NCBI RefSeq assembly: GCF_005239225.2
Contig: NC_133302.1
Span: forward strand, 4,960,001 to 5,024,000
DNA length: 64,000 bases
Origin: Populus alba
Lineage: Eukaryota > Streptophyta > Magnoliopsida > Malpighiales > Salicaceae
Direction of reading: 5' to 3'
Positions 47,621 to 58,980 of the stretch are shown piece after piece (position 1 is the first letter of the stretch; each line of letters starts with the position of its first letter). The translations under genes and the position numbers were made by a program. The notes under the pieces were generated by a model. The model saw nothing but the letters and a program-made list of their open reading frames with translations, made no database searches and was not told the origin of the DNA.

Positions 47621-50510
47621 GCCGAACGCTGCTGCTGGGCAAAAAGCAGATGCAAATAGGCATATATTGGTGTTTTGATTCATTATTGTGGTTAAATAAT
47701 TATTAAAAAAAAAAACAACTAGGGTTTCCTAGCTCCTTCACAATTCATATGAAAAGTGAAGGAGATACCCCCTTCTTGTTCTTTTTCTCTTTTTAAAATT
47801 TTTTATTTTATTCTATTAAATTTTTTTATGATTTAATTAGATGAAATTAAGTTTAGAGCTGTAGTACAAATATTCAATTAAAAAAAATAAAGGATTGATA
47901 TGTAAAACATGAAAGAAAAGGAAGGTAAATCTCAAATGCGCACATCAATTCTTATTTTGATTCAAAAATTAATTTTATTTTATTTTTTAATTTTTAGGTT
48001 TTGCAAACTATAGGAAGAGTTGGAGACAAGAGAGAAAGTTGCTGGAAAAAGATTAAGAGAGAAAAAGTTTTTGTTTGTCGCTATTTCAATAACTAAAACA
48101 ATCAAATTTTATGTTAAATGGTTTATTAGATGAGAGAACATTAATGGTGGTGATTTACGAGAAGTTTTGTGATTTCAATTTGTTTTTGTGATATTTTACT
48201 CTTTTTTTTTCTTTTTCTTTTTTATGACCATAAATGGGTTTGAAGAGATTTTCAAGGTGTCTTTTAGGGTGTTTTTATGCGAAAAAATAGTTAAGAATGA
48301 GACTTTTTTTTTTATTATTATCAAAAAGTCAAAACATGATATTTCATTAGATGATTGAGAATGAGATTTTTTTTTTATAGTAAACAACGCCTCATTTGTT
48401 TTAAATTAACAAAATGAGGATAGAAATGGTACAATCATGGACTCCCAAATCGTCTAATGGACTTTAAAATTTATAGCAGCAAATTATTACAATTATTATT
48501 ATTATTATTATTATTATGTTTTCAACCAGTGTACATCAAGATGTGAGTTGTGATTAAGTGTTTAATAATAGTTTTTTTTTTTTTAATTTCTTTTAGAAAT
48601 ATATTAAAATAATATATTTTTTTATTTTTTAAAAATTATTTTTAATATTAACATATCAAAATAATTTACAAATATATAAAAATTAATTTTAAATAAATTA
48701 ATTTTTAATTTTTTAATTTTTCTCATTCTGATTGGAATGGAATACAAAACGAGTGTTTAGTTTTGTCATTATAACAATTACAATGGATAAGACAAATTTA
48801 ATACCTTTCATATGCCAATAAAGCAGCTCTTAGCTAACCCCTCAGGGAGTTAATAATTGGCTAATAAATGTAATTAGGGTTGTTGTTTTGGATTAGACTC
48901 TCAAAAATAAGTTAACAAGGGAGGGAGGGAGTGAGTGATAGTATTGCATCTTGAAGATAAAACTATGCAAGCAAGAGAGTCTTTTGGTACTATGAATTGG
49001 GACACTCATAGCAGAGTGTCAACAATTCAGAAAGAGGATCTGCATGTTGCCTAACCATGTACAAAGCAATCAAGTCTTTATTTTGTTCTTGATTATAATG
49101 CTTAATGTATCATGTGATTCGAGATTTTTTTAACTCCAATAATTAAAATATAGATAATTTTTTTAAAATAATTTTAAATGATTATGGACTATAATGTAGA
49201 AAAAAAAACATAATTTAACATGACAGATATACTTTATGTTATAATATTAAATCAAAATATTATTGATGAAAGGATATTAATTACATTTATAAACCGGTCA
49301 ATGAAATGTTAAATCAAATCACTAATGATTTTTTAAATATTTAAAAATCATGACAGGTTGCTAAATGATGCACTTGATCTTCAAATATAAATTTAATTTT
49401 TGAATTGATAATAAATTAAATTGTTTAATTTATTTAATTTTATTTAATTAGAATTAGAATTTATATTTGAGTCAATTTATTAGAAACCTAAAGAGTTACA
49501 CACATTAAGAACCATTAGTTAGAAATTAAACTGGGATGATTTAATTACGTATGATTTGATTAAGATATATTTTAGAAATTAAAGACTATAGTATAATTAA
49601 TACATGGATTATATTTCTAGACATAGAAAAATTAAGTAAGGACTTGATTGAGTTGATTTCTAAAATTATCTTGAATTAATATATAGATATTATTCAAGGG
49701 ATAAATTGATATTTTGTTAATTTATAGGGTTTTTTATATTTATTTATAAATAGTAAGTTATGTCTCTTATTTTTTATGTGGTTGTCTGTTAGACAAAAAA
49801 ATATTATGTAAATCACAAAATAAAGAGTTAACACTATAGACATAGCAATCCCTCTCTTCTAGATAAGGATTCATGAGATTTTTTACTAGTGATTCAAGAG
49901 GATTACAGTTAAATGTTAAATAATTAAATAGATTTATGGTTTACGACAACTCAACTTTTAAAAAAATATTCAAAGTTAAAAAATACTAAATCTTCAGTTA
50001 GTAAATTTTTAAACAACTCTAAATTTATATAACAAGATTCTAAAAAATTTTAAATAATTTTATTTTATTATTTTTTACTGGATATATATGATATTCAAAA
50101 ACCTAACAAGCATACCACAGCTCTGCTGCGGTACACCACGATTATGTTATTTAAGCCGAACTAGCCTTCCCCTGTTATCTTTTGCTGCGAGCAAAGTTGG
50201 CAACACAGATTCTAATTTTTAGTTAGGAAAACATTGCTAGTGATCTGTAAGTTTGTAAAAAAAGCAAATGCAATCCAGGCAAGGATACCATAAATAGAAA
50301 ATATAGACATCTATACTACAGGTGGAGTATATGAACTGGACTGAGCTTAATTCAAAATCTTTCATTACTTTCTCTGTTGTAAAGGCTGGATGACATCATA
50401 CTAGCCCCCAGGTAATTAAACTAACACCATAATACTTGGAAAAACACTTGCCAAGGCTATGGCCAGTTTGTATTGGGATTAATCTAGGTTAAAAATCGGG
50501 ATTTTCACTT
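47615..50510. repeat. Large duplication, copy A
   Basis: 47615-47765 matches 52655-52795, and 49340-50510 matches 52800-54005 with roughly 90% identity by eye. The 1.57 kb between (47766-49339) is absent from copy B. Copy A lacks a 36-40 base piece that copy B has near 53655-53695, apparently deleted between two 'tatcttttg(c/t)tgc' repeats. Function unknown. The unit may derive from the gene of the relic at 54136. Confidence 0.85.
47770..49335. other. Non-coding segment unique to copy A
   Basis: Contains a MITE-like copy (48555-48705) and a (TTA)n run (48492-48517). No gene recognised. Confidence 0.5.
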
Positions 50511-52645
50511 ATTCTAAACAAATTCCGCAATGAAAACTGTCATGTTACCTTTACGTTGCAAGTTGAAAATTACAATTATTTTTGTGTTATAAAATATTGA
50601 ATGAGTTACGTATAAGTAAAATATGTTTGATAATTAGCGCTTGCTCAAACATAAATGTTTGGTGTTAAGACCGCCATTAACGACACAAAAATTCAGAACA
50701 TATTATTCAATGAACATGTATTTTTTTACTAGTACTCTGTAGGCTCAAAATTGATATTAAGTTGTGTTTGAAGATATGGATGCGAATTGGTTTAATGCGC
50801 TTTTTGATAACCATTATGAAAATGGTATGAATAATGTTGGTCGGTATGTGTCTGATGGGTTTGCTGGTACAAGTACTGGAAGTGGTTTGGGTGATGGTTA
50901 TGGGAACTATAACAGTGAGGTTCAGGACGACGACCTAAATCAACAGGATGATGATGACGGTGGCGATTTATTTTGGCATAGAGAGTGTGATCACACTAAA
51001 TTAGTCATATGCATTGTTGGAGCACTGAATTTGTATTACAATACGTATATTTATAAAGAACCATGTATGGATTCATACAACACTGACATGCGATGGTTGA
51101 TTGAAATTTTAAATAGCCATTGGATGCGTTGTGTGAACATGTTTTGAATGGATGCAGACACATTAAAGAGTTTGACTTTTGAGTTGGAAACGATGTATGG
51201 GTTGAAACCGTCTAGACGGATGAGTGTTATTAAGAAAGTAGGAATGTTTCTCTACACTTTAGCTCTAGGTGCTTCAAATAGGGAAGTTTAGGAGTGTTTT
51301 CAGCATTCAGGTGAAACCGTTTCTAGGAATTTCAACGAGGTTCTTTGTTCTGTGTACTTGCTAGCTGCTAATTTAATTAGACCAGTAGATACAGAATTCA
51401 CAACAACACCATTAAAAATTGAAATGAATCCGAGATACATGCCCTATTTCAAGGTAAGCAATACTTTGTACAAGTAGTTAAATATTTCAAAAGGTTACAA
51501 TCAAATATTTAAGTGCAATTAAATTGATTCAGCAATAAATTTTTTGTTTTTGTAGAATTGCATTAGAGCGATTGATGGAACACATGTACGTGCATGTGTT
51601 TCACAAGAAAATCAAATACCTTTTATTGGTAGAAAAGGTATACCGACACAAAATATAATGGTAGCATGTAGCTTTGACATACAATTTATATTTGTGTGGG
51701 CTAGGTGGGAAGGTAGTGCTCACGATACAAGAATATTTTTTGAGGTGATTGGAAATACAAACATACAATATCCGCGCCCACCAGAAGGTATTCACCCGTA
51801 AAAAAATTATTGATGTTGTTCAGCTGGTCTAATTTGTTTTTCTATGAAGTATTTTGTAAGCGTTAAACAATAATTAAATTTAGGCAGGGAAGTATTATCT
51901 CGTTGATTCGGGATATCCAAATGAGTACGGTTACTTAGGTCCATATAGAAGGGAGAGATATAATCTTTCAGAATTTCATCGACGAGGACAACCACGAAGT
52001 CAGGATGAACTATTCAACCGAGTCCATTCATCATTACGATGTGTAATTGAATGTACATTTGGAGTTTGGAAGAAAAGATGACGAATCTTGCAAATCATGC
52101 CTGAGTTTCCTTACAAATCACAGGTTAAAATTGTTGTCGCATCAATGGCGCTGCACAACTATATTCGACAGAAGTCGGACCAAGATGTTGCATTCAACAA
52201 GTTTGATAGCCATCCTGATTTCGTTCCTCTAGATACTTTTCCCGATATCGTTCCACAATCACAAATAAGTGGGCACCAGTGGGCGTCACGTGTGGATTAT
52301 ATTTGTGATGGCATTGCAAATAGTTTGATAGGGCAATAATGTTTAATTGTAATAACAAATAACGCTTTTATTATTTTGCTGGTATTTATGTGGACAAAAT
52401 GTTTTATTTCCTCTTAACACAAAGAATTATTTCATTTATGTCCTTTTTAGTTATTTTTGGTACAAAAGCAACCGCAACCACAAGTTTAACCAAACATGTT
52501 TTTAACCACAATAAAGTCAAACCACACTTTTAACCAAACACACAAAGTATATACACAAACCACATAAAAAGTGCTTTTTTTTAAATCACTTTTTTCCAAT
52601 CGCAACCACAACCATAACAATTACAACAAAAACAAACACTCTATA
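50511..52645 (+). mobile_element. PIF/Harbinger DNA transposon, 5' end missing
   Basis: The element carries the transposase pseudogene and a 3' terminal region (52440-52645) rich in 'accacaa'-type repeats, ending 'caaccataacaattacaac' and 'aaaacaaacactc'. That end, read on the minus strand, resembles the MITE left ends in this window. No matching terminus is found on the left: copy-A homology stops at 'cactta' (50510) and sequence without a TIR begins. So the left end was lost or the junction is a rearrangement. Confidence 0.75.
50764..52339 (+). pseudogene. PIF/Harbinger (HARBI1-like) transposase pseudogene
   Basis: Exons 50764-51453, 51556-51787 and 51888-52339 join in frame. An acidic, Asp/Gln-rich N-terminus is followed by the DDE nuclease motifs: RAIDGTHV (first Asp), GSAHDTRIF, VDSGYPN and [11 protein letters not shown] (final Glu), then SMALHNYI. 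In autonomous elements this nuclease works with a separate Myb-like protein, which is absent here. Three in-frame stops kill it: TGA 51145-51147 (where the family has NMFRM), TAG 51289-51291 (REVQE) and TGA 52079-52081 (KKRW). Each is one transition away from the expected codon. Splice sites are all intact. Confidence 0.88.
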
Positions 52646-52654
52646 ATTGTAAGA

Positions 52655-54010
52655 GAGTAACGTTGCCGCTAGGCAGAAAGCAGATGCAGATAGGCATATA
52701 TTGGTGTTTTGATTCATTATTGTGGTTAAATAATTATTAAAAAAAATTAAAAACAACTAGGGTGTCCCTAGCTCCTTCACTATTCATATTTTTAAATATT
52801 TAGGGATTATGAACACGTTGCTAAATGATGTACTTGATCTTCAAATATAAATTTAATTTTTGAATTGATAATAAATTAAATTATTTAATTTATTTAATTC
52901 TATTTAATTAGAATTAGAATTTATATTTTAAGTCAATTTATTAGAAACCTAATGAGTCACAAACATTAAAAAATCATTAGTTAGAAATTAAACTGGGATG
53001 ATTTAATTACGTATGATTTGATTAAGATATATTTTAGAAATTAAAGACTATAGTATACTTAATACATGGATTATATTTCTAGACGTAAAAAAATTAAGTA
53101 AGGACTTGATTGAATTAATTTCTAAAATTATCTTGAATTAATATGTGGATATTATTCAAGGGGTAAATTAATATTTTGTTAATTTATAGGGTTTTTTATA
53201 TTTATTTATAAATAGTAAGTTATGCCTTTTATTTTTATGTGGTTATCTATTACACAAAAAATATTACGTAAGTCACAAAATAGAGAGTTAACACTATAGA
53301 CATAACAATCCCTCTTTTTTAAATAAGAATTCATGAGATTTTTTACTAGTGATTCAAGAGGATTACTGTTAGATGTTGAATAATTAAATAGACTTGTGGT
53401 TTGCGACAACCCAATCTTTAAAGAAGTATTCAAAGTCGAAGAATACTAAATCTTCAGTTAGTAAATTCTTAAACAACTCTAAATCTATCTAACGAGATCC
53501 CATAAAATTTTTAAATAATTTTATTTTTATTATTTTTATTGGATATATATTATATTCGAAAACATGCCAACATCAACAATACCACAGTTCTGCTGGGGTA
53601 CACCACGATTATGTTATTTAAGCCGAACTAGCCTTCCCATGTTATCTTTTGCTGCTTGCAACTCTCCACTCCACTTGAAAGTATCTTTTGTTGCGAGCAA
53701 AATTGGCAACACGATTCTAATTTTTAGTTACAAAAACATTGCCAGTGATCTATAAGTCTGTAAAAAAAACAAATGTAATCCAGGCAAGGATACCATAAAT
53801 AGAAAATATAGACATCTACTACAGGTGGAGTATATGAACTGGACTGAGCTTATTTCAAAATCTTTCATGACTTTCTCTGTTGTAAAGGCTGGATGACACC
53901 ATACTAGCCCCCAGGTAATTCAACTAACACCATAATACTTGGAAAAACACTTGCCAAGGCTATGGCCAGTTTGTATTGGGATTAATCCAGGTTAAAAATC
54001 AGGATTTTCA
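52655..54010. repeat. Large duplication, copy B
   Basis: The second copy of the unit described at 47615. It ends after 'ggattttcactta', where copy A passes into the Harbinger element but copy B passes into 'gagccctgacattgag' and the probable farnesyltransferase relic. Copy B is therefore the more complete right-hand version. Confidence 0.85.
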
Positions 54011-54135
54011 CTTAGAGCCCTGACATTGAGACTGGGATCCTCAGATGATACCTGTATTGTGTTGGGATTCAGGCAAAATTAGAATAAATTTAAAAGAGAA
54101 CACATAGTTAGAGGCAACTTTTGTGTGTAAAGGTG

Positions 54136-54177
54136 ACCTGATTCTCCTGCAATACCACCTTCATACGTCTGACAGCT
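54136..54177 (-). pseudogene. Probable farnesyltransferase beta exon relic
   Basis: Minus-strand codons read SCQTYEGGIAGESG, which matches the highly conserved SCQTYEGGIAGEPG block of protein farnesyltransferase beta (ERA1 in Arabidopsis), a zinc- and isoprenoid-binding subunit. A pyrimidine tract and TTTAG precede CTGTCAG on that strand, like an acceptor. Downstream on the same strand about 54015-54070 is open (EDPSLNVRALSENP) but I cannot align it. No other exon is recognised, so this is a fragment at most. A 14-residue match is suggestive only. Confidence 0.4.
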
Positions 54178-54199
54178 AAAGTTGGATATCAGAAAGAAA

Positions 54200-54462
54200 G
54201 ACGTTTAGTTGCTTACACCATCAAGAAATTATATAAACAGAAGGTAAGTGTTATACTTTGAGGAATTAATCTTGTATGAAAATAGAAAAACTATACACTA
54301 TGTCTCGTCAGAATAGTCACCATCATAAAAGAGTATTTTGAAACAACGAAGATCTAACGAGAAAATAGTGTAACTGAAGCATATTGTTTGACAAATTATA
54401 TGATGTTGTGTAGGAAAAAGGAAAGTTTACTTGTTTGTTTGTAAATTTCTTACATTTTAAAA

Positions 54463-54504
<42 letters not shown>

Positions 54505-55780
54505 CATCGATTTCTAGAATATGTTGTTGTTGTTATTGTTATTATTAAAAATATTTTATTAGGTTCTTACTATATATTTAGTTTAGAATACTAGGGTTTA
54601 ATTTCTTGATATCTATATAAACACATTCTATATGGAAGAGGGAAGACTTGTAATGATGATAAATTAAAATTCAGAGTTATTATTGTTTTTTCTATTTATT
54701 AATTAGAACCCTTTTACAAGGTTTTTTTCTTTTAAAAAATAAATGATCATGTTAAAAATTGAAGAAAATATCTCATAACCTAGGTATAAAAACAAGATTA
54801 TTTATAAAAGGTTTTTAATTAGGATATTTATTTAGAGAAAATCTTTTCACTCATAATCAAGATGTCTTTAATGCATGTTATGTTGGGTATAACTACTGTT
54901 TTGAATCTTAAGTTAAAAGCTTCATGGTGACTTCAATGAGAATATATATATAAAATAATCTAAATGGTTTTAAAGTAAAAATTAAATTAATTTTATAAGT
55001 TGAAGAAGAGTATTTATAGGTTAAAGCAAGCTCCAAGATAGTTTAAGTAATAGAACTTTTTTGTTGTGATATAATAATTTGAGAATAATCCATCTTAATA
55101 AGTATTTTATTTTTTTTATTTTTGATTAAAAGCATATTAAGATTGATTATTAATGAATTCAAGATTTTATAGAGATAAAATACTTTGTTGTTGAGAAAAT
55201 CTATAATAATGAAAATATATCTGATATGATAACCAAGGTTTTACTGAAAGAGAATTTTGAGTTGTGTAGAAGATAAGATAAGGAGGCTTGATAGAGCCCC
55301 TAAATGAGTAGAAAGGGGGAGAATTATTTGGCTTTAATCATTTTTTTTTGTCATAACTGATATAAACTAAGAAAAAATTGGAAAAAAGATTTAAAGTCTT
55401 TTAAGTATTATTATAAATGACTATGTATAAAAACTACTTCGATTTATTTTTAAGAGTGAAAGCTAACATATACAAAAAAAAAAAAATGAGAGTGAGTTTT
55501 TGGCCAAGAAAGAAATGAAGAAAAAAATATTTTTTTTGTGCTTTAATCAAACTGTGATTATTTCCTTAATTAAAATGAGATTTTAATATGTTATTTCAAG
55601 CAATTAACTGTTTATTATTTAATTTTTAAAAAATATTATTCTCATAATTCATAATTAATTTTTTTTTATTAAAAAATAAGTTTGTTCAAAAAAATAATGT
55701 GTATAGCACCGAGCCACAGTGCCTAAAATATAATTTATCGATAAAGAAAATCTAGACTCTCATCTCTTTACCTTTGCCAC
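54200..55780 (+). other. Non-coding stretch with Copia remnants
   Basis: A (TTA)n run lies at 54466-54503. Most of the rest is AT-rich. 55178-55275 is a Copia RNase H tail (listed separately) followed by a purine tract GAAAGGGGGA (55311-55320) that looks like its polypurine tract. The LTR after it is not delimitable. Confidence 0.5.
55178..55275 (+). pseudogene. Copia RNase H C-terminal relic
   Basis: The frame reads KYFVVEKI, then NISDMITKVLLKENFELC before a TAA. It aligns with the end of Copia RNase H (FVREKV..., ADMLTKPL...KF..C). A purine-rich tract lies 35 bases further on. An old, plus-strand fragment with no other domain nearby. Confidence 0.65.
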
Positions 55781-56137
55781 GTTCACAAACAGACATATGA
55801 AAACAGAAGAACAAAAATCCAAGGCAAATAGTAACTACAACGTTTTCAGTACTCTTTGTCGAACCATCCAAAAACCAACAGAAATGGATCTTGAAGCAAC
55901 AAAGAACCTCTCAGAATCTCACACAATCGGAAACTACATCCTGAAATCAAAACTAGGTGAAAGCTCTTTTTTTCCACAGTATGGAAAGCAGAGAAAAAAT
56001 AACAGGGGGGAGTGGCAGTGAAGCAAGTTTATCTCTCTAAACTCAACAAGAATTTGAGGAACTGCTTAGATTGTGAGCTTAATTTCTTGTCTTCGCTCAA
56101 TCACCCCAACATCATTCGCCTTCTTGATGTCTTTGAG

Positions 56138-57201
56138 GTAAGTTTTCCATACTCTTTTGAGTAAGTTTGTTGTTGGTGTTGATGTTGTAGGCTGATTTGT
56201 GTTGTTTGATTGATTGTAGAGCTGGTTAGTTTGATGCTTAGGGGATTTGTAGGGTAACCCTTCTTGTAAATTTCTTTTGTGATTGATTTTTTTTTTTTTT
56301 AACTTGGTTTTGATTATTTAGGTGATTTTTAGCATACCCTTTTATGAAAATATGTTGATTTAGGGAAAATAATGGAAAAGTTGGTTGATTTTGTTATTTA
56401 GGGTTCCTTCCTGTTGTAAATGTTGAATTAGAAGCAGGTTTTGTTTTACTTAAGATAGCTTGGGTTATTTTTTAAGTCAATTATTATTCATTTTGAGATG
56501 GGATTTGATGTCTTGGACTGAGGATGCAATTTTAAAATACTGTTGAGTTGATGGAGTACTGTGGAGTGTGAAGATGAATCTAGGCATGATGTTCACAGAA
56601 GCATTGTTGTTAAGACATGGTGCTCCTAAAGAGTATATGGAGTAGTAGTGCATCTATCATGCTTAAAATATTATAGCAAAGTAAGAGAGATTAGAATTTG
56701 ATTCAACCAAATTCTAAAAGGCTGGAAAATGTGGATTGCCACCATGGGGACCTCTAAACATGCCAAGGGCCAACCCTGGCAACACACTAGGCTATAGAGG
56801 GATAATTGAGAACCAATTCAAGTCCTAGATTAAAATACCATAATTCTCATCTTCTATGTGTTTAACCTTAAACTAGACATCTTCCAAAATCTGCAAGAAA
56901 GGAAAGCATGTCATCAAGCCTTGTCTTTCTAAAGACTTAATATGAATGGTGTCATTGGCAAAAGCACATAAGAGAAGCAAAATGTCCTCATCAACATTTT
57001 TTTCACTAGCTCATTATCTACCCTTTGTATCAGACATCATACTAAGGACCATGGAATACCAGAAACAAAAAACTTATGCTCTCCATTCACCATGATTGAG
57101 GAGAAAAAAAGGACAGAGCATGATTTTATTTTAGTTTCTCCCACTAAATACCTCAAAGACCAGATACTCATGAGAAACAGTGGTTGGATTCATTTTGATT
57201 G
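56138..57201 (+). other. First intron of the kinase pseudogene, left part
   Basis: From the GTAAGT donor to the Copia insertion. No second gene or repeat is recognised in it. Confidence 0.5.
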
Positions 57202-57462
57202 TGTTGGTGAAGAATTTTAAGAGAAGTCTTTCTCTTTTCTTAATATATTACCAGCAGTATTTTGTACAATAAATAGAAAGAAGAGAAGCTAATCTACTGA
57301 CCCTCAAAACAGGAAATAAATACTAGATAGGAAAAGTATCCTACACTAACTAGAAAGCAGTAATCTAGAGAATCTGGATAGTTAATACAGATTCTCTTTC
57401 CTAAGCCATATATACTAAGATTTCTCTAAGATCCTAACTGATTTTGAGAACTGACTTCCACA
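57202..57462 (-). repeat. 3' LTR of the old Copia
   Basis: 261 bases, tg...ca bounded on the plus strand. Shares 'agaagagaagctaa', 'ctcaaaa.aggaaataaata', 'ctggatagttaata' and 'cctaag(c/t)catatata' with 61917-62169. Confidence 0.8.
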
Positions 57463-57902
57463 CTCCCCCTCAAGCTGGGTTGTATATGTTATACATGCCT
57501 AGCTTGTGACTCAATTCTTTCAAAAATTAGTCCTTGGTAGAGCTTTGATGAGGATGTCTGCAATTTGAAGATTTTGTTGGAGTGTAGATGATGTGAACAA
57601 TGTTCTTCTCAATCTTTTTTGTGATGAAGGTGTTGATCTATTTCAATGTGCTTTGTCCTGTCATGATGAACTGGATTCTTTGCTATGCTTATGGCTGCTT
57701 GATTATCAAACAATGCATTGGATAGGTGTCAATGATTCCATGCCAAGTTCCTTAAGTAATCTTTGTATCCACATCCCTTCAAGATACTAAGTAGCTAGAG
57801 CTCTAAGCTCAGATTCTACACTGAGATACCACATGTTGTTTCTTGCTTCTTCAAGTTACTAGATTCCCCAAACATAGGAGCAATATCTAGAAAGTAGATC
57901 TC

Positions 57903-58980
57903 CTATCTAAAAATGTCTCCTACATAGTTTGGATCTGTGTAGATTTCAATATTTATGTTGTCACATTTCTTGTATAGAAGGCCTTTACCATGAGTCATTT
58001 TTAGGTACCTCAAGATTCTATTAACGGCTTCCATATGATCTTCTGTCGGGTTGTTCATGAATTGACTTACAAAACTGACAGAAAAGCCAATATCAGGTCT
58101 GGTACGTGAGAGATAGATGAGTCGACCCACAAGTCTTTGATATCTCCCTATATCCACTGGTATACTACCATTTTCTGCTCTTTATCTTCTTTGTTGAATC
58201 CATTGGAGTGTTTGCATGTTTGCATCCAAGCATTCTTGTTTCTTTTAGTAGGTCCAAGACATATTTTCGTTGATAAACATATATACCTTTCCTTGATCGT
58301 GCCACTTCCATGCCAAGGAAGTATTTGAGATACCCAAGGTCTTTGATCTCAAATTCCTTAGCTAAAAGTTTCTTCAATCTCACAAGTTTTTCTTCATAAT
58401 CCCTAGTTAAGATGATGTCATCCACATATACTATTAGGATTGCTATTTTCTTTTTCATGGAGAGGTTTTTACAAATAGTGGTGTGGTCTGCTTGGCACTA
58501 AGAATATCCATATTGTGCTACTGTCTTTGTAAATTTGTCAAACATGCCCGAGGGGAATTGCTTGAGTCCATATAGTGATTTTTTTAGTCCTGTATACTTC
58601 TGTTGAGGTTGGAGATGTTTCTAGTCCTAGAAAGAATCTCCAGTACACTTCTTCTTCAAGTCTCCATTAAGGAAAGCATTTTTTTTATGTCTAGTTGATG
58701 TAATGGGCTAGTCTTGGTTAGCTGCTAGGGAAAAATTACCTTTGATTGTATTTAGTTTGGCCATTGGAGCAAATGTTTTTTTGATATCTATTCCATAGAA
58801 CTGAGTAAATCCTTTTGCAACCAGACGAGATTTTAACCTTTAATACTCCCATCAGCCTTATGTTTGAATAGTAAAATAACATCTTACCCAACTGGTTTTT
58901 CTTTCCAGGTGGAAGTTCAGAAATTTTCCCAAGTTCTATTCTTGTTTAAGGCACTGATTTCATCATCACGTACCTTTTTC
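57903..58980 (-). pseudogene. Copia reverse transcriptase/RNase H remnant
   Basis: In order on the minus strand: a VAKLNTI stretch and NAFLNGDL (58660-58770), KSLYGLKQ (58560-58590), the catalytic ILIVYVDDIILT (58400-58450), DLGYLKYFLGMEV, YQRKYVLDLL, TPMDSTKK (58210), then LVGRLIYLSRTRPDIGFSV and RILRYLK (57950-58140). Frames are broken between blocks by indels and by a stop after SRKW. Not functional. Confidence 0.85.
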
